From positions 1-14,235 of the forward strand of contig JBBRFH010000063.1 in the NCBI GenBank assembly GCA_038224615.1: a stretch of DNA of 14,235 bases. The letters are read 5' to 3'. The translations under genes were made by a program, and so were the position numbers. The notes under the pieces were generated by a model. The model did no database searches. It had not been told where the DNA came from and saw only the letters and a program-made list of their open reading frames with translations. The DNA comes from JBBRFH01 sp038224615 (GTDB lineage Bacteria > Planctomycetota > Phycisphaerae > Tepidisphaerales > Tepidisphaeraceae). Positions 14,148 to 14,235 of the stretch are shown here, one piece after another. How positions within the stretch are numbered: the first letter of the stretch is position 1; every line of letters begins with the position of its first letter.

Positions 14148-14235
14148 GTGTCGTCCTCATTCATAGCCCGCAGGTGCCGCACGACGCTCCGGCCGAGGCC
14201 GACAAGGTTGTACCCGCCTTCGAGCAGGCTCACGA
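14144..14235 (-). CDS. C-terminal end of a class II histone-deacetylase-like hydrolase, cut by the window edge
   Basis: Reading in from the right edge on the minus strand gives 29 residues before TGA 14144-14146: VSLLEGGYNLVGLGRSVVRH then LRAMNEDDT. The LEGGYNL motif followed by an amphipathic helix with SVxxHL is characteristic of class II HDAC, AcuC and acetylpolyamine-amidohydrolase proteins. The Tyr of GGY is their transition-state-stabilising residue. These zinc enzymes remove acetyl groups from lysine or amines. The stop overlaps the dipeptidase ATG as ATGA, so this is the upstream gene of the right-hand operon. Only the last tenth of the protein is visible, so the exact subgroup is open. 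Confidence 0.75.
   Translation of the reverse strand, partial: VSLLEGGYNLVGLGRSVVRHLRAMNEDDT

Overview
The window is high-GC bacterial chromosome with ordinary housekeeping and envelope genes. It carries no phage, plasmid, CRISPR or tRNA/rRNA signal. The lineage is most likely Planctomycetota, perhaps a Phycisphaerae-type bacterium; this is an inference. The support is a Bacillus-type (five-helix, b558-type) SdhC next to SdhA, a large PEGA-repeat/TolB-propeller lipoprotein, loose operons with few strong Shine-Dalgarno sites, and a short double-hairpin repeat read through a gene as TGISPVSS...GRGACAT, a type of peptide I recall from planctomycete and verrucomicrobial genomes. No marker gene proves the lineage.

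Layout, left to right. From 1 to 5398 all genes are on the minus strand: a membrane-fusion protein (4130-5398), a PEGA/TolB-like lipoprotein (1968-3947), a YihY/BrkB-type membrane protein (913-1863), and a chorismate mutase/prephenate dehydratase cut by the left edge (1-845). A 70-base stem-loop lies between the lipoprotein and the YihY gene. A divergent intergenic region (5399-5593) carries a good sigma70-type promoter driving a plus-strand run: sdhC (5594-6325), a broken DinB-like gene (6325-6497), sdhA (6511-8424) and a GT-C glycosyltransferase (8459-10027). No sdhB lies beside them.

The right part is again mostly minus strand. A small lipoprotein (10039-10677) converges on the glycosyltransferase. 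A 39-codon membrane ORF on the plus strand (10702-10821) follows. Then comes a compact five-gene operon, read right to left: class II histone-deacetylase-like hydrolase (only its last 29 codons are present), M19 dipeptidase, GNAT acetyltransferase, PfkB sugar kinase and metallophosphoesterase. Two junctions are ATGA overlaps and the other two gaps are 8 and 25 bases, so co-transcription is very likely.

How the genes work together. SdhC and SdhA are the membrane cytochrome b and flavoprotein of succinate:quinone oxidoreductase and need an SdhB encoded elsewhere. PheA commits chorismate to phenylalanine. The fusion protein and the PEGA lipoprotein are envelope proteins without visible partners. 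The right-hand operon looks like a mixed hydrolase/acyltransferase/kinase salvage or detoxification set, but its substrate cannot be read from sequence. I found no convincing new biological system. The best leads are the repeat inside the dipeptidase gene, the decayed DinB gene inside the sdh cluster, and the tightly packed HDAC-M19-GNAT-PfkB-MPE operon.
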